The notes: generated by a model from the letters alone, not told the origin. Positions 22,589 through 31,300 are shown, counted from the stretch's first letter. The stretch is 35,274 bases of DNA from CAZPUI01 sp964415525 (GCA_964415525.1 CAYQAS010000039.1:1-35274), one strand, 5' to 3'. Made by a program: numbers and translations.

Positions 22589-22625
22589 GGCGACCACGGT
22601 GCGGGCCCAACCCCATGGAGCCCCC

Positions 22626-23666
22626 ATGACCACCTGCCTCTTCCCCCCCAGTACGCCCGCCTACGGCCAGCACGGTCCCGAGACCTGCATGCGCCCGCGG
22701 TCCGCCGAGTGGCCCCAGCGGGCCGAGGCCTACGCGCCCGCCAGCATCGGCAACTTCGCCGCCGGGTTCGATTTCCTCGGTGCCGCCCTGGCTCCGGTGG
22801 ATGGCAGCCCCTTCGGCAACCGCGTGGAGGCCCGCCGCGCCGAGGCCGTGAGCCTCGAGGTGCTCGGCACCCATGGCGAAGCCCTGAAGGGCAAGTGGAA
22901 CCTCGTGCTGGGGGCCTACGAGGCCTACCGCGATGCCCTGGCCCACCGCGGACTCCGCTGCTTCGAGGTCGCCTTCACGCTCCACATGGATCTCCCTCCC
23001 GCCAGCGGCCTGGGCAGCAGCGCCAGCTCCATCGTCGCCACGCTGATGGCGCTCCAGGAGCTGCACGGCGCGCCCCTCTCCCCCCGGGATCTGCTGGTGC
23101 TGGCGGGGCGGGTGGAGGGCGCCCACGGCGGCGGACTGCACCTCGATAACGTGGCGCCCTGCTACCTGGGCGGTCTGCGCCTCGTCGTGGAGCCGACGGA
23201 ACACAAGGGCCCGGTCACCCGCGCCCTGCCTTGGCCCGAGGACCTCTGGATCGTCGTGGCGCACCCGGATCTCGAAGTGCCCACCGCCCAGGCCCGCCAG
23301 GCCTTGCCGAAGACCCTGGCGCTCCAGGAGGCCGTGACCTTCGGCCGCAACGCCGCGGGGCTGGTGAATGCCATCCACGATGGAAATCGCGAGGACATCG
23401 CCCGCACCCTCTGGGATCCCCTCGCGGAGCCCCATCGCGCCCCGCTCGTTCCCGGCTTCGAGGCGGCCAAGGCTGCGGCCCTCGCCGCGTGCGCCCTGGG
23501 CTGCAGTCTCGCGGGATCAGGCCCGAGCCTGTTCGCCGCCGTCCCCGTGGCCCAAGCCCCCGCGGTGGCCGCCGCCCTCCGAGAGGCCCTGGAGGCCGCA
23601 GGGCACGCCGTCAGCATCTGGGTCTGCACCCTGGACCGCCGGGGCGCACGGACCCAACCTTGCTGA
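22626..23666 (+). CDS. thrB: Homoserine kinase
   Basis: The 346-aa GHMP kinase phosphorylates L-homoserine with ATP to O-phosphohomoserine, the substrate of ThrC. The substrate-side start is AYAPASIGNFAAGFDFLGAAL (residues 35-55). The ATP-binding loop is LPPASGLGSSASS (123-135). The late GSGPSLFAAVP motif is present. The first roughly 33 residues, ending near RPRSAEWPQRAEA, are extra compared with usual 300-315-aa ThrB and contain the Thr-Thr-Cys start. The ATG at 22626 was chosen for its TGGAG Shine-Dalgarno. An internal ATG at 22689 would remove most of the extension but has a poor RBS. Controlled by the upstream attenuator and followed by thrC after 14 bases. Confidence 0.93.
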   Translation: MTTCLFPPSTPAYGQHGPETCMRPRSAEWPQRAEAYAPASIGNFAAGFDFLGAALAPVDGSPFGNRVEARRAEAVSLEVLGTHGEALKGKWNLVLGAYEAYRDALAHRGLRCFEVAFTLHMDLPPASGLGSSASSIVATLMALQELHGAPLSPRDLLVLAGRVEGAHGGGLHLDNVAPCYLGGLRLVVEPTEHKGPVTRALPWPEDLWIVVAHPDLEVPTAQARQALPKTLALQEAVTFGRNAAGLVNAIHDGNREDIARTLWDPLAEPHRAPLVPGFEAAKAAALAACALGCSLAGSGPSLFAAVPVAQAPAVAAALREALEAAGHAVSIWVCTLDRRGARTQPC

Positions 23667-23680
23667 AACAGGATCCGACC

Positions 23681-24970
23681 ATGCGCCTCGTCAGCACCCG
23701 CAATCCCCGCGCCCGCGCCACCTTCACCCAGGCCGTCCAGGCTGGCACCGCGCCGGACGGCGGGCTCTACGTCCCGGAGCCCCTGCCCTGCTTTCGGGAT
23801 GTGGACCACCTCCTGGATCTAGGCTTCGCGGAGCGCTCCACGGAGATCCTCGTGCGGATGCTCGGGGAGGAGTTCAGCCGGGAGGAGCTCGAAGGCGTCG
23901 TGGCCTCCGCCTTCGACTTCCCCCTGCCCCTGGTCCCGTTGTCCCCACGGCTCCACGTGCTGGAGCTCTTCCATGGGCCGACCCTGGCATTCAAGGACTT
24001 CGGCGCCCGCTTCCTCGCCCGCATGCTGGCCCTCGTCACCGCCAAGGAAGGCGCGGGGCTGCGCACGGTGCTCACCGCCACCTCCGGCGACACCGGGGCC
24101 GCCGCGGCCCATGCGCTCTGGCACGTGCGGGGCCTGCGGGCGGTGGTGCTCTACCCCAAGGGCCGCATCTCGCCCCTCCAGGAGAAGCTCTTCACGACCC
24201 TGGGCGACAACGTCGTCACCTATGCCGTCGAAGGTACCTTCGACGACTGCCAAGCCCTCGTGAAGGGCTGTTTCGCCGACCGGGACTTGGCGACCCGCCT
24301 GAAGCTCACCTCTGCCAACAGCATCAACATCGCCCGCATCCTGGCCCAGAGCCTCTACTACTTCGAGGCCTGCGCCCAGCTCCGGGCCCGCTCGTTCCGG
24401 GACGATCCCGTGTTCTGCGTGCCCAGTGGCAACTTCGGCAACCTCTACGCGGGGCTGCTCGCCAAGGAAATGGGCCTGCCGGTGCGGGGCTTCATCGCCG
24501 CCACCAACGCCAACCGCGTGGTGCCGGAACACCTGGAGACGGGCACCTACACGCCGCGCAAGGCCCAGGCCACCCTCAGCAATGCCATGGATGTGGGCGA
24601 CCCCAGCAACTGGGAGCGCATCCGTCACCTGCACGGCGATGCCCTGGATCGGCTGCGGAGCGCCCTGCGCTGGGGCAGCCTGGATGAGGCGGGCACGCGC
24701 CGGGCCCTCTGGGAGCTGCACAGCATGGACTACACCGCCGACCCGCACACCGCCGTCGCCTTTGGCGTGCTGCAGGAGAAGCTGGGGCTCCGGGAGTGCG
24801 GCGTCATCCTCTCCACCGCCCACCCGGCCAAATTCCAGGAAGTGCTCCAACAGAGCATGAACCAGGCAATCCCCCTGCCCCCGGCCCTGGAGGCGGTGAA
24901 GGACAAGGCCGTGCTGTCCGAGACGATCCCCGCGGATCTGGAGGCCCTCAAGGCGCGGCTGTCAAAATAG
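23681..24970 (+). CDS. thrC: Threonine synthase
   Basis: The 429-aa PLP enzyme converts O-phosphohomoserine to threonine and phosphate, the last step of the pathway. The N-terminus MRLVSTRNPRARATFTQAV with APDGGLYVPE is typical of the longer (E. coli-like) ThrC class. The PLP lysine is Lys105 in GPTLAFKDFGARFL. The phosphate loop LTATSGDTGAAAAHA follows. SANSINIARILAQSLYYFEA and VPSGNFGNLYAG complete the fold. ATG 23681 has AGGAT upstream. The open frame extends far upstream over thrB in another frame but is not coding there. Last gene of the operon; a palindromic repeat follows and the next gene is convergent. thrA/hom is not in the window. Confidence 0.96.
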   Translation: MRLVSTRNPRARATFTQAVQAGTAPDGGLYVPEPLPCFRDVDHLLDLGFAERSTEILVRMLGEEFSREELEGVVASAFDFPLPLVPLSPRLHVLELFHGPTLAFKDFGARFLARMLALVTAKEGAGLRTVLTATSGDTGAAAAHALWHVRGLRAVVLYPKGRISPLQEKLFTTLGDNVVTYAVEGTFDDCQALVKGCFADRDLATRLKLTSANSINIARILAQSLYYFEACAQLRARSFRDDPVFCVPSGNFGNLYAGLLAKEMGLPVRGFIAATNANRVVPEHLETGTYTPRKAQATLSNAMDVGDPSNWERIRHLHGDALDRLRSALRWGSLDEAGTRRALWELHSMDYTADPHTAVAFGVLQEKLGLRECGVILSTAHPAKFQEVLQQSMNQAIPLPPALEAVKDKAVLSETIPADLEALKARLSK

Positions 24971-25017
24971 GACGACCTGCTGATCGGAATGCCTCCGCCG
25001 AGGAAACCAGATGGAAT

Positions 25018-25198
25018 GAACCGCGAAATGCGCGAAATGGGAGTCAAGGACGATGCCGCCTCTTTGCAAGCGGGGGACTGGCAGGCTCTCAAGGCCGGTC
25101 AGGCCCCCGCTCGCGAAGCCAGCCGCGTCCGCCTGGGGGCCGAAGGCCCAGGTGGCTCCTCCATTGGCGTTTCGCGTATTTCGCCCCTTTCGCGGTTC
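25018..25198 (+). repeat. Palindromic intergenic repeat, copy B
   Basis: The 181-bp element has 21-base terminal inverted repeats matching at 18 of 21 positions. The left end is GAACCGCGAAA-TGC-GCGAAAT (25018-25038); the right end is its counterpart at 25178-25198, with GGG in place of TGC. The homology extends a few bases outwards (GATGGAA on both sides). Inside is a GCGGGGG/CCCCCGC dyad. It shares its core with copy A at 22121-22319 in the same orientation. It fills most of the space between the convergent thrC and kelch genes and may end transcription from both sides. Confidence 0.7.
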
Positions 25199-25238
25199 CA
25201 TCGGTCTTTGATGAGACAAACCGATCGGCGGGCGTGAC

Positions 25239-26354
25239 CTATTCCAGCCGCTCGGCGATCTCCACGCCGCTGCCCAGCAGCAGGGCGCGTCCGCGTTCCA
25301 AGGGGATGGCGACGTCGTCGGGCCGACTCCAGAAGAGGGCCGGTCCGGGTTTGAAGGCACCGCTGCGGGGGTCGTAGAAGAGGCTCGAGTTCAAGGCACC
25401 TTCCACGTTCCAGCCCCCGGCGATCAGGACACGGCCGTCCGTCAGAAGCACTGCAGCGGGCCGCACCCGGGGTGCGGGAAGGCCTGGCAGGTCGAAGCAG
25501 CGGTCCTTTCTCGGATCGAAGATCTCACAGCGCGCCTCGGGGCCGCCCTTACCGGTCTTGGGATCCCGGGTCTCCCCGCCCACGAACAGCACGCGTCCGT
25601 CGCTCAGGCGCACCGCGGCGTGCCGGGCGCGCGAAACGGCCATGGGCGCCAGGGCCTGCACCTTGCCACGTTTCGGGTCAACGCGCTCCAGGGCGGCCAT
25701 GGTGCCGTCCCGCAGTTCCCCGCCGCTCACCAGCACCGTGCCGTCCTCCAGCAAGGTGGCCGCGAAGCCCGGGCCTCGGGGCTGGGCGAGCCGGCAAGCC
25801 ACCCAGACCTTGCCCGCGACGAGGTCCACCATTTCCACCTCGGCGATCGGTCCACCATCCTTACCAAGCCCGCCCACGATGGCGACCCGGTCGTTGGGGA
25901 GCGGAACCGCCTGGGCCTGGGTGCGGGGCTTCAACAGCTTGAGGGGCAACGTCTCGAAGCGACCGTCACGCCCCCGGAAACGCTCCAGGGTGTCGAGGGT
26001 CTCCCCCTTGGACCAGCCCCCCACCACCAGCACATCGCCATCCGGCAGCGCAGCCAGGGCGTGGCTGATGCGGGGCGTCACCATGCCGGGCAGCTCGAAG
26101 AACGCGTTGGACGCGGGGTCATAGAGTTCCGTGCAACCGCTCGTGTCCGTGCCGACCTCGCCTCCCACGAAGGTGCCCGTGGTGATGAGCCAGCGTCCCT
26201 CCGCCAGGGGTGCGACCCGCGGCTCCAGACGCGCGGCAACGAGCGGGCCGACGCGAGAGAAGGTGCCCGGCTGGGGCCCCGCCCCGGGGCCTTCGCGTCG
26301 TCGGCACCCGGTGGCCACGAGCGCCAGGGCAAGCAATACCGCCGCGGCCCTCAC
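25239..26354 (-). CDS. Kelch/beta-propeller lipoprotein (third of three)
   Basis: The 371-aa protein has a lipoprotein signal with VATGC, lipidation at Cys17. The mature protein is a series of kelch-like blades, each with a DGxVLVxGG turn: DGDVLVVGGWSKGE, NDRVAIVGGLGKDG, EDGTVLVSGGELRDG, SDGRVLFVGGETRD, and TDGRVLIAGGWNVEG. It thus folds as a six- or seven-bladed propeller, probably envelope-located. Function is unknown. It starts at GTG 26354, overlapping the stop of the upstream kelch gene as GTGA. It is last in a run of three such genes, all on the minus strand. Confidence 0.85.
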   Translation of the reverse strand: MRAAAVLLALALVATGCRRREGPGAGPQPGTFSRVGPLVAARLEPRVAPLAEGRWLITTGTFVGGEVGTDTSGCTELYDPASNAFFELPGMVTPRISHALAALPDGDVLVVGGWSKGETLDTLERFRGRDGRFETLPLKLLKPRTQAQAVPLPNDRVAIVGGLGKDGGPIAEVEMVDLVAGKVWVACRLAQPRGPGFAATLLEDGTVLVSGGELRDGTMAALERVDPKRGKVQALAPMAVSRARHAAVRLSDGRVLFVGGETRDPKTGKGGPEARCEIFDPRKDRCFDLPGLPAPRVRPAAVLLTDGRVLIAGGWNVEGALNSSLFYDPRSGAFKPGPALFWSRPDDVAIPLERGRALLLGSGVEIAERLE

Positions 26355-27706
26355 AGGCCCGCTCCCAGGCGGCTCTGGAACGGCCCGTCGGCCTTCTCAT
26401 ATCCGCCCACCACGAGGATCCGCCCATCCTTCATCAGGGTCAGGGTATGACCCACCCGTCCCATGGTCAGTTCTCGCAGGGGGCGGATCTGGTGGGCCAC
26501 CGGCAGCAGCAGGCTCACGGCCTTCTGGCCCTCAGGCCCCTCCCGTGCCCCCAGGGCAACGAGTTTCCCATCCTCCAGCTTGAGTCCCGCCATCCCGGCC
26601 ACCGTGCCCTCCAGGGGCGGCCCGACCTTGATGGACCACGTCTGCAGATCGAGTTCCTCCACCGCATCCAGAGCCTGTCCCGGCGCGGGCGTCCCGCCAT
26701 AGAACAGCACCTGCAGTCCCGGCATGCGGTGGGCTTCGTGCCAGGCCCGCCCCCTGGAAAGGGCCCCGCGCCGCTCGAGCTTCCCCTGCTGGAGGTCCAG
26801 CTGGAAGAGATCCGCGGAAGTGGTGCCGCCCGCGATGAGGACCGTGCCGTCCGTCAGTTCCGTGAGGCTGGCCCCCGCGAGGGTCGGCCCCGCATCCGCC
26901 AACACGCGCTGGAACCGCCCCGTCGCGCGGTTGAAGCGCTCGATGCCCGTGCCGACCACCAGGACATCCCCATTCGCCAGCACCAACGTGCGATGGAGCC
27001 CCGTGGCGGCATTGCAGAGCCCCGCGGGCAGGTAGCGATCCTTGGCGGGGTCGAAACGCTCCGCCAGCACGGGCCCGCCGCCGAGCACAAGCACCGTGCC
27101 ATCCAGCAGGGGAACGAGGCTGTGACCCACCCGCGGCTCCCCCAGGGCGAGGCTCGGGGCCCAGCTGGCGGTGGCGGGATCGAAGCACTCCGCACTGGCC
27201 AAAGCGGAGCCGTTGGGATGGGAACGCCCTCCGGTGACCAGCACCCGGCCATCCCTCAACAGGCAGGCCGCATGGCCGATGCGTCCCACCCGCATGCGCG
27301 CGGTCGGGGCGCCCTGAACCAGTCCGGGGTCGTAGATTTCGGCGGTGGACGGATCCCCTGGCATTCCGGCATCCACGATCACCGTGAGGCGGGTCTCGGC
27401 CTTCTCGCCCGAGCGGGGATCCTGTGCTTGGACGCGATAGATCCCCGGCCGGGGCGGCGCCAGGTAGACCCCACCGGGCAGCACCACGCCCCCTCCAGCA
27501 TCCAGCACCGACCAGCGAAGCTCTGGATCGGGACGGCCCTGACGCGTGGCGCGGAGCACCAGGCGCCCATTCGTTCCCACCTCGCCGGAACCCGCCGTGA
27601 GCTGGATCGGCTGACGGGAGCGGAAGCGCACGCCCTTCGAATCACAGCCCATCCCCGCCAGCACCGCGCAGACGAGGGCGAGACGGAGAGAACGGCTCGG
27701 GGTCAT
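26351..27706 (-). CDS. Kelch/beta-propeller exported protein with Ig-like domain (second of three)
   Basis: The 451-aa protein starts at MTPSRSLRL, 27706; the open frame extends upstream into the repeated intergenic sequence, but GGGGG lies just before this ATG. The signal peptide ends near AGMGC (Cys20), a weak lipobox. An Ig-like domain (about 29-112) with LRWSVLDAGGGVVLPGGVYLAP-like strands follows. A kelch propeller comes next, with blade turns DGRVLVTGGRSHPNG, DGTVLVLGGG, NGDVLVVGTG, DGTVLIAGGT and KDGRILVVGGYEKAD. The Ig-like domain sets it apart from its two neighbours. It is translationally coupled to the next kelch gene. Function is unknown; propellers of this type bind other proteins or glycans. 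Confidence 0.83.
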   Translation of the reverse strand: MTPSRSLRLALVCAVLAGMGCDSKGVRFRSRQPIQLTAGSGEVGTNGRLVLRATRQGRPDPELRWSVLDAGGGVVLPGGVYLAPPRPGIYRVQAQDPRSGEKAETRLTVIVDAGMPGDPSTAEIYDPGLVQGAPTARMRVGRIGHAACLLRDGRVLVTGGRSHPNGSALASAECFDPATASWAPSLALGEPRVGHSLVPLLDGTVLVLGGGPVLAERFDPAKDRYLPAGLCNAATGLHRTLVLANGDVLVVGTGIERFNRATGRFQRVLADAGPTLAGASLTELTDGTVLIAGGTTSADLFQLDLQQGKLERRGALSRGRAWHEAHRMPGLQVLFYGGTPAPGQALDAVEELDLQTWSIKVGPPLEGTVAGMAGLKLEDGKLVALGAREGPEGQKAVSLLLPVAHQIRPLRELTMGRVGHTLTLMKDGRILVVGGYEKADGPFQSRLGAGL

Positions 27707-27820
27707 GGCCCCCAGTCTATCGGATGCTCCCCCGGAGCATCCTCCCGCTCGCGGTTCGCTCGCGGAGCTGGGGCCCCCAGTCTGTCGGAGGCTTCCATGG
27801 AGCATCCTTCCGCGCGCGGT
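27707..27820. repeat. 65-bp tandem duplication between two kelch genes
   Basis: Copies start at 27707 and 27772. Over 49 aligned bases, 42 are identical (both begin GGCCCCCAGTCT and share GGAGCATCCT). The copy next to the kelch2 start holds a perfect hairpin, GGATGCTCC (27722-27730) with GGAGCATCC (27734-27742) and loop CCC. In the other copy substitutions break this stem. The duplication fills the 120 bases between the two genes and includes the kelch2 ribosome-binding site. Confidence 0.7.
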
Positions 27821-27826
27821 GCGGGA

Positions 27827-29362
27827 CTACATCCCGGACACGCCGCCCCAGACGGCGACACTGCCGTCGGGCAGCCTGAGCGCGCCTTCGCCCGGCGCGC
27901 CTGTGAAGCGGCGGGCCGTATCCAGCACGCCCGCGGGCAGCACCTTCTTTTTGGCGCTGTCCCAGATACCTAAGCCCTTCACGGGCGTCGCCCCCTCGGC
28001 GCTGCCCGCCACCACCAGCGCCCGGGTCTTGTCGAGGGGCACCAGCACGTGGCCTTTCCGTTCCTCGCCCTTGGGCCACTTGGCGAAAGCCTTGCCCGCA
28101 GCTTCGAGTCCCTTGGCCTTCTTCAGGAGGTCAGTCAGTTCCTCACGCCAGCCCAGGGGCGTGAGAACGCCCGTCTTGAGGTCCAGCACATCCACCGCCC
28201 GGGGCCCCACCGCCAGCACCCGCTTATCTGGCAGGGTCACCAGGCCCTCGGTGCCGGGACGCAGGACGCCGAAGGGCTGGCTGTGCTTGGTGCGGGGATC
28301 CCAGCGCTCTAGGTTCGGGCCTGAGAGCGCCGTGCCGAGCAAGAGGCAGCCCTCGGACGTGGCCACCAGCGTGGCCTCCTGGAAACGGTTGAGGGACTGC
28401 AGCGAACCCGAAGGGCCTGCCACCAGGGTTTCCACCAACGCAAGCGTCTCCACCTTGGCCACGGTCGTGCCGCGGTCCGCCTGGATCCACCACGCCTCCC
28501 CGCCAGCCGACGCCACTGCGGGCATCACACCCCAGCCCGTGTGCAGACTTCCCGCCCCCGCGACCTTGTCTTTGGCGGGATCCACGCGTTCCAGTTCGGA
28601 GGTCCCGATTTTTGGATCCGCCCCGTGACCTCCCCAAAGCAGGACCGTGCCGTCCGCCAGGAGCGTGGCGTGATGCCGCGCCCGGGGCTGAACCGGCGCC
28701 TTCAGGGCGCTCCAGAGGCCGCGCTTCGGGTTGCCGAGTTCCAGTGGCAGCGGCGCCGTCTGCGGCTTGCCTTCCGGAAGCCCGCCGCTGATGAGCACCT
28801 TCCCGTCCGGCAGCGCCGTGAGCCGGAAGAGGACTCGGCGGCGCGAGAGCGCCCCCGCGCTGGAGGGGGCCTTCTTCCCATCCCAGACCCAAGCCTTGCC
28901 CGAGGCTCCATCCACCATCAGGACCTTGCCGTCCACCAGCTCCACCGCCTCGGCCCCGAGGCTGAATGGGACGTTGCCGGGCAGCGCCTGGAAGCCCGTC
29001 ACCGCGACATCCGAGACCTCCGCGGGACGCGGCAGGTCGGTACCGCCGAGGAGCAGCACGCGACCGTCCTTCAGCCGCAGGGCTCGATGCCCGGAGCGGG
29101 GATGCACCAGGGCCGGGCCCTTCTTGAAGGTGCGTGAACGCGAATCGAACCACTCGCTGGTGGCCTGGGGCGAACCGCCGCTGGCGAGGATCCGGCCATC
29201 GACGGTCACCGTCCAGGCGGCCTCCGTGCGCCGTTCCACCATCGCCCCGAGGGCCGCCGGGCGCCCGCCCTCCCGCAGCCATTCACCGACGGCCAGGACG
29301 GGAGGCGGCGTGGACTGAGCAGCGAGCACGGCGGTGAAGAGACAGGCGACAACCGACTTCAT
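27827..29362 (-). CDS. Kelch/beta-propeller exported protein (first of three)
   Basis: The 511-aa protein has a Sec signal peptide (MKSVVACLFTAVLAAQ). Several blade motifs are visible: DGRILASGGSPQATS, DGRVLLLGGTDLPRP, DGKVLMVDGASG, DGKVLISGGLPEGK, DGTVLLWGGHGADPK, and DGSVAVWGGVSGM at the very end. A less regular segment (about 390-450) interrupts the propeller. Paralogous to the next two genes, but longer and without a lipobox. TGGAGTCC precedes the ATG. It follows the small membrane protein gene after 18 bases, so it may belong to the operon starting at the FAD oxidase. Function unknown. Confidence 0.83.
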   Translation of the reverse strand: MKSVVACLFTAVLAAQSTPPPVLAVGEWLREGGRPAALGAMVERRTEAAWTVTVDGRILASGGSPQATSEWFDSRSRTFKKGPALVHPRSGHRALRLKDGRVLLLGGTDLPRPAEVSDVAVTGFQALPGNVPFSLGAEAVELVDGKVLMVDGASGKAWVWDGKKAPSSAGALSRRRVLFRLTALPDGKVLISGGLPEGKPQTAPLPLELGNPKRGLWSALKAPVQPRARHHATLLADGTVLLWGGHGADPKIGTSELERVDPAKDKVAGAGSLHTGWGVMPAVASAGGEAWWIQADRGTTVAKVETLALVETLVAGPSGSLQSLNRFQEATLVATSEGCLLLGTALSGPNLERWDPRTKHSQPFGVLRPGTEGLVTLPDKRVLAVGPRAVDVLDLKTGVLTPLGWREELTDLLKKAKGLEAAGKAFAKWPKGEERKGHVLVPLDKTRALVVAGSAEGATPVKGLGIWDSAKKKVLPAGVLDTARRFTGAPGEGALRLPDGSVAVWGGVSGM

Positions 29363-29380
29363 GGGCAGGACTCCAGGGGC

Positions 29381-29926
29381 TCAGACAGGCAGGCGGTGGG
29401 TGGACGGCACTCCGCCGCGAAGACGGCGCACCAGCAACGGAACCAGGAGCATGAGCCCGAAGATCACGAACACCGTGAGGTTGGGGTTCCGGATGAAGGC
29501 GTTCAGACGCAGGGTTGCCAGGGCGATCACGCCGTAATAGAGCATGTCACCGGTGATGGCGAAGGCCCAGCCCGCCAGGCCGCCATAGCCTGCGGCGAGG
29601 GCTGCGGCGCGCCCGGTCATGGGATCCACACCAAACGCGATGGCGATGAGGGCCAGGGGACCCGCCGTGCGCCCGCCGAAAGGCAGGGCACTGTGGGCCA
29701 TGGTCATCTGGAGGGCCATCCCGAACCGCGCCAGGAACGGGACCCGACGGGCCAACCGCACCAGCAGGCGGAGGATGGGCTCCAGGGCCAGGGCCAGCAG
29801 CACATCCGAAATCAAGTAGAGCCCCGCCGTGAGGTGCCAGGGCAGGCCCTGGGACTGGGCGAGCAGGACACCCGCCGGGATGCCACCTCCGATGGGCAGC
29901 AGGAAGAGGAGCAGGACAGCGAGCAT
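29381..29926 (-). CDS. Small multi-span membrane protein
   Basis: The 181-aa protein has about five hydrophobic helices. It starts MLAVLLLFLLPIGGGIPAGV, a glycine/proline-rich first helix that recalls the putative small multidrug export family (COG2426). The later helices include GPLALIAIAFGVDPMTGRAA and a C-terminal NLTVFVIFGLMLLVPLLV before a basic tail. Family assignment is tentative and a transport function is unproven. Start ATG at 29926 lies 7 bases after the stop of the FAD oxidase gene, and the next gene follows after 18 bases, so it sits in the middle of an apparent operon. Confidence 0.72.
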   Translation of the reverse strand: MLAVLLLFLLPIGGGIPAGVLLAQSQGLPWHLTAGLYLISDVLLALALEPILRLLVRLARRVPFLARFGMALQMTMAHSALPFGGRTAGPLALIAIAFGVDPMTGRAAALAAGYGGLAGWAFAITGDMLYYGVIALATLRLNAFIRNPNLTVFVIFGLMLLVPLLVRRLRGGVPSTHRLPV

Positions 29927-29933
29927 GGGCGCT

Positions 29934-31271
29934 TCAGACCACCTTGCCGGGGTTGAAGATGCCCTCTGGATCCAGGGCCCGCTTGATGCCCCGGATGGCC
30001 TCGATGGCGAAGGGGTCCGCCAGCTTCAGGAAGGCGTCCCGCTTGGCGAGGCCGATGCCGTGTTCGCCGCTGAGGGTGCCGCCGAGGCCGAGGCTCAGGC
30101 GGAAGAGGGCCAGGAGCGCCTGCTCCAGTGCCTCGGGAGCCATCTCTCCCCCGTGGAGGAAGTTCACGTGGAGGTTGCCGTCCCCGAGATGGCCGTACGT
30201 GACCATCGGCAGGTCCAGGGCCGCCACCCCCTCGAAGAAGGCCTTCACCTGGCTGCGGGGCACCACGATGTCCTCGCTCACCTTGCGGGGGAAGCGCTCC
30301 TTGAGATGCACCGAGGTCAGACGCCGCACCCGCCACAGGGCTTCCCGCTGGCGGGCATCCGTGGCCAGCTGGAGGTCCTCCGCCACCGGTCCGAGCACGT
30401 CCAGCAGCCGCTCCGTGAAGGCCTCGGATCCGCAGTCGGGATCGTCGAATTCCAGCAGGGCCAGGGCCTCACCGGGCATCCGCCGGGCTTCCTCGGGGCC
30501 GAAACGGCGCAGGTCTTCCAGCACCGAGGGATCCCAGAATTCGAACGCAGAGGGCAGGAAACCCGCGCCCACCAGGGCTCCCGGCAGGTCCAGCAGGTCC
30601 CGCCAGGCTTTCACCGGCAGCAGCAGGGTCAGGCGCTCCCGGGGTTCCGGGATCAGGCGTACCGTCGCGCCCACGATCATCCCGAAGATGCCCTCGCTGC
30701 CCACCAGCAGCTGCGCGAGGTTTGGGCCCGCATTGTTCTTCACCGTGGGGATGCCGAAGGTGTGGATCTCGCCATCCGCCATGAGCGCGTCCACCGAAAG
30801 CACCCAGTGCCGCGTCATGCCGTACTTGCAGGCGCTGGGCCCCCCGGCGTTGGTGGCGAGGCTGCCGCCGAAGGCGCACTGGTCCCAGCTGTTGGGGTCC
30901 GGGGCGTAGAAGAGGCCCTCGCCTTCCGCCGCCGCTTTCACGTCCTTGAGCATGGCGCTCACCGGCGCCGTGAGGGTCATGTCGGCCCGGGAGATGCGGA
31001 TGTCGCCGGGCCAGCTCATGAGGTCCACCACGACACTGTCGACCGAGGGCGCGCAGCCCCCGGCCTTGCCGGTACCCGCACTGCGGGGCACGAGGGCCAC
31101 ACCTTCCGCCTTCGCCCACCGCACCAATTCCCGGAGGTCCGCGGCGCTGCGGGGTTTCACCACCGCCAGGGGCAGCGGCCCCACCACGTGAGATTCGTCC
31201 CGGCGGTAGGCCTCCAGGGACTCCGGCAGCAGAAGCACCGTGGCATCGGGAAGAACAGGCAGCACGCGCAT
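29934..31271 (-). CDS. FAD-linked oxidase, GlcD/D-lactate dehydrogenase-like
   Basis: The 445-aa flavoprotein probably oxidises a 2-hydroxyacid such as D-lactate or glycolate. The FAD_binding_4 (PCMH) domain covers about residues 25-205, with VKPRSAADLRELVRWAKAEG, VPRSAGTGKAGG and the FAD loop GGSLATNAGGPSACKYG. The C-terminal FAD-oxidase_C domain has YGHLGDGNLHVNFLH (about residue 350) and SGEHGIGLAKRDAF near the end. The substrate cannot be read. AGAAGG directly abuts ATG 31271, leaving no room for the ribosome, so the GTG at 31265, six bases beyond it, may be the real start. No GlcE/GlcF genes follow. A terminator separates it from pyrH upstream. Confidence 0.88.
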   Translation of the reverse strand: MRVLPVLPDATVLLLPESLEAYRRDESHVVGPLPLAVVKPRSAADLRELVRWAKAEGVALVPRSAGTGKAGGCAPSVDSVVVDLMSWPGDIRISRADMTLTAPVSAMLKDVKAAAEGEGLFYAPDPNSWDQCAFGGSLATNAGGPSACKYGMTRHWVLSVDALMADGEIHTFGIPTVKNNAGPNLAQLLVGSEGIFGMIVGATVRLIPEPRERLTLLLPVKAWRDLLDLPGALVGAGFLPSAFEFWDPSVLEDLRRFGPEEARRMPGEALALLEFDDPDCGSEAFTERLLDVLGPVAEDLQLATDARQREALWRVRRLTSVHLKERFPRKVSEDIVVPRSQVKAFFEGVAALDLPMVTYGHLGDGNLHVNFLHGGEMAPEALEQALLALFRLSLGLGGTLSGEHGIGLAKRDAFLKLADPFAIEAIRGIKRALDPEGIFNPGKVV

Positions 31272-31300
31272 CCTTCTAGTGTCCGAGTGCAGGCCCCGGA

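Noticed and set aside
23231..23680. Upstream extension of the threonine synthase frame over thrB
   Set aside because: The thrB frame is coding here. The extension has no homology, and a conserved ThrC N-terminus with Shine-Dalgarno begins at 23681.
25239..29362. Repeated GG-rich motifs suggestive of a repeat array or CRISPR
   Set aside because: The periodicity is the DGxVLVxGG blade motif of kelch proteins in coding frame. There are no identical repeats with spacers.
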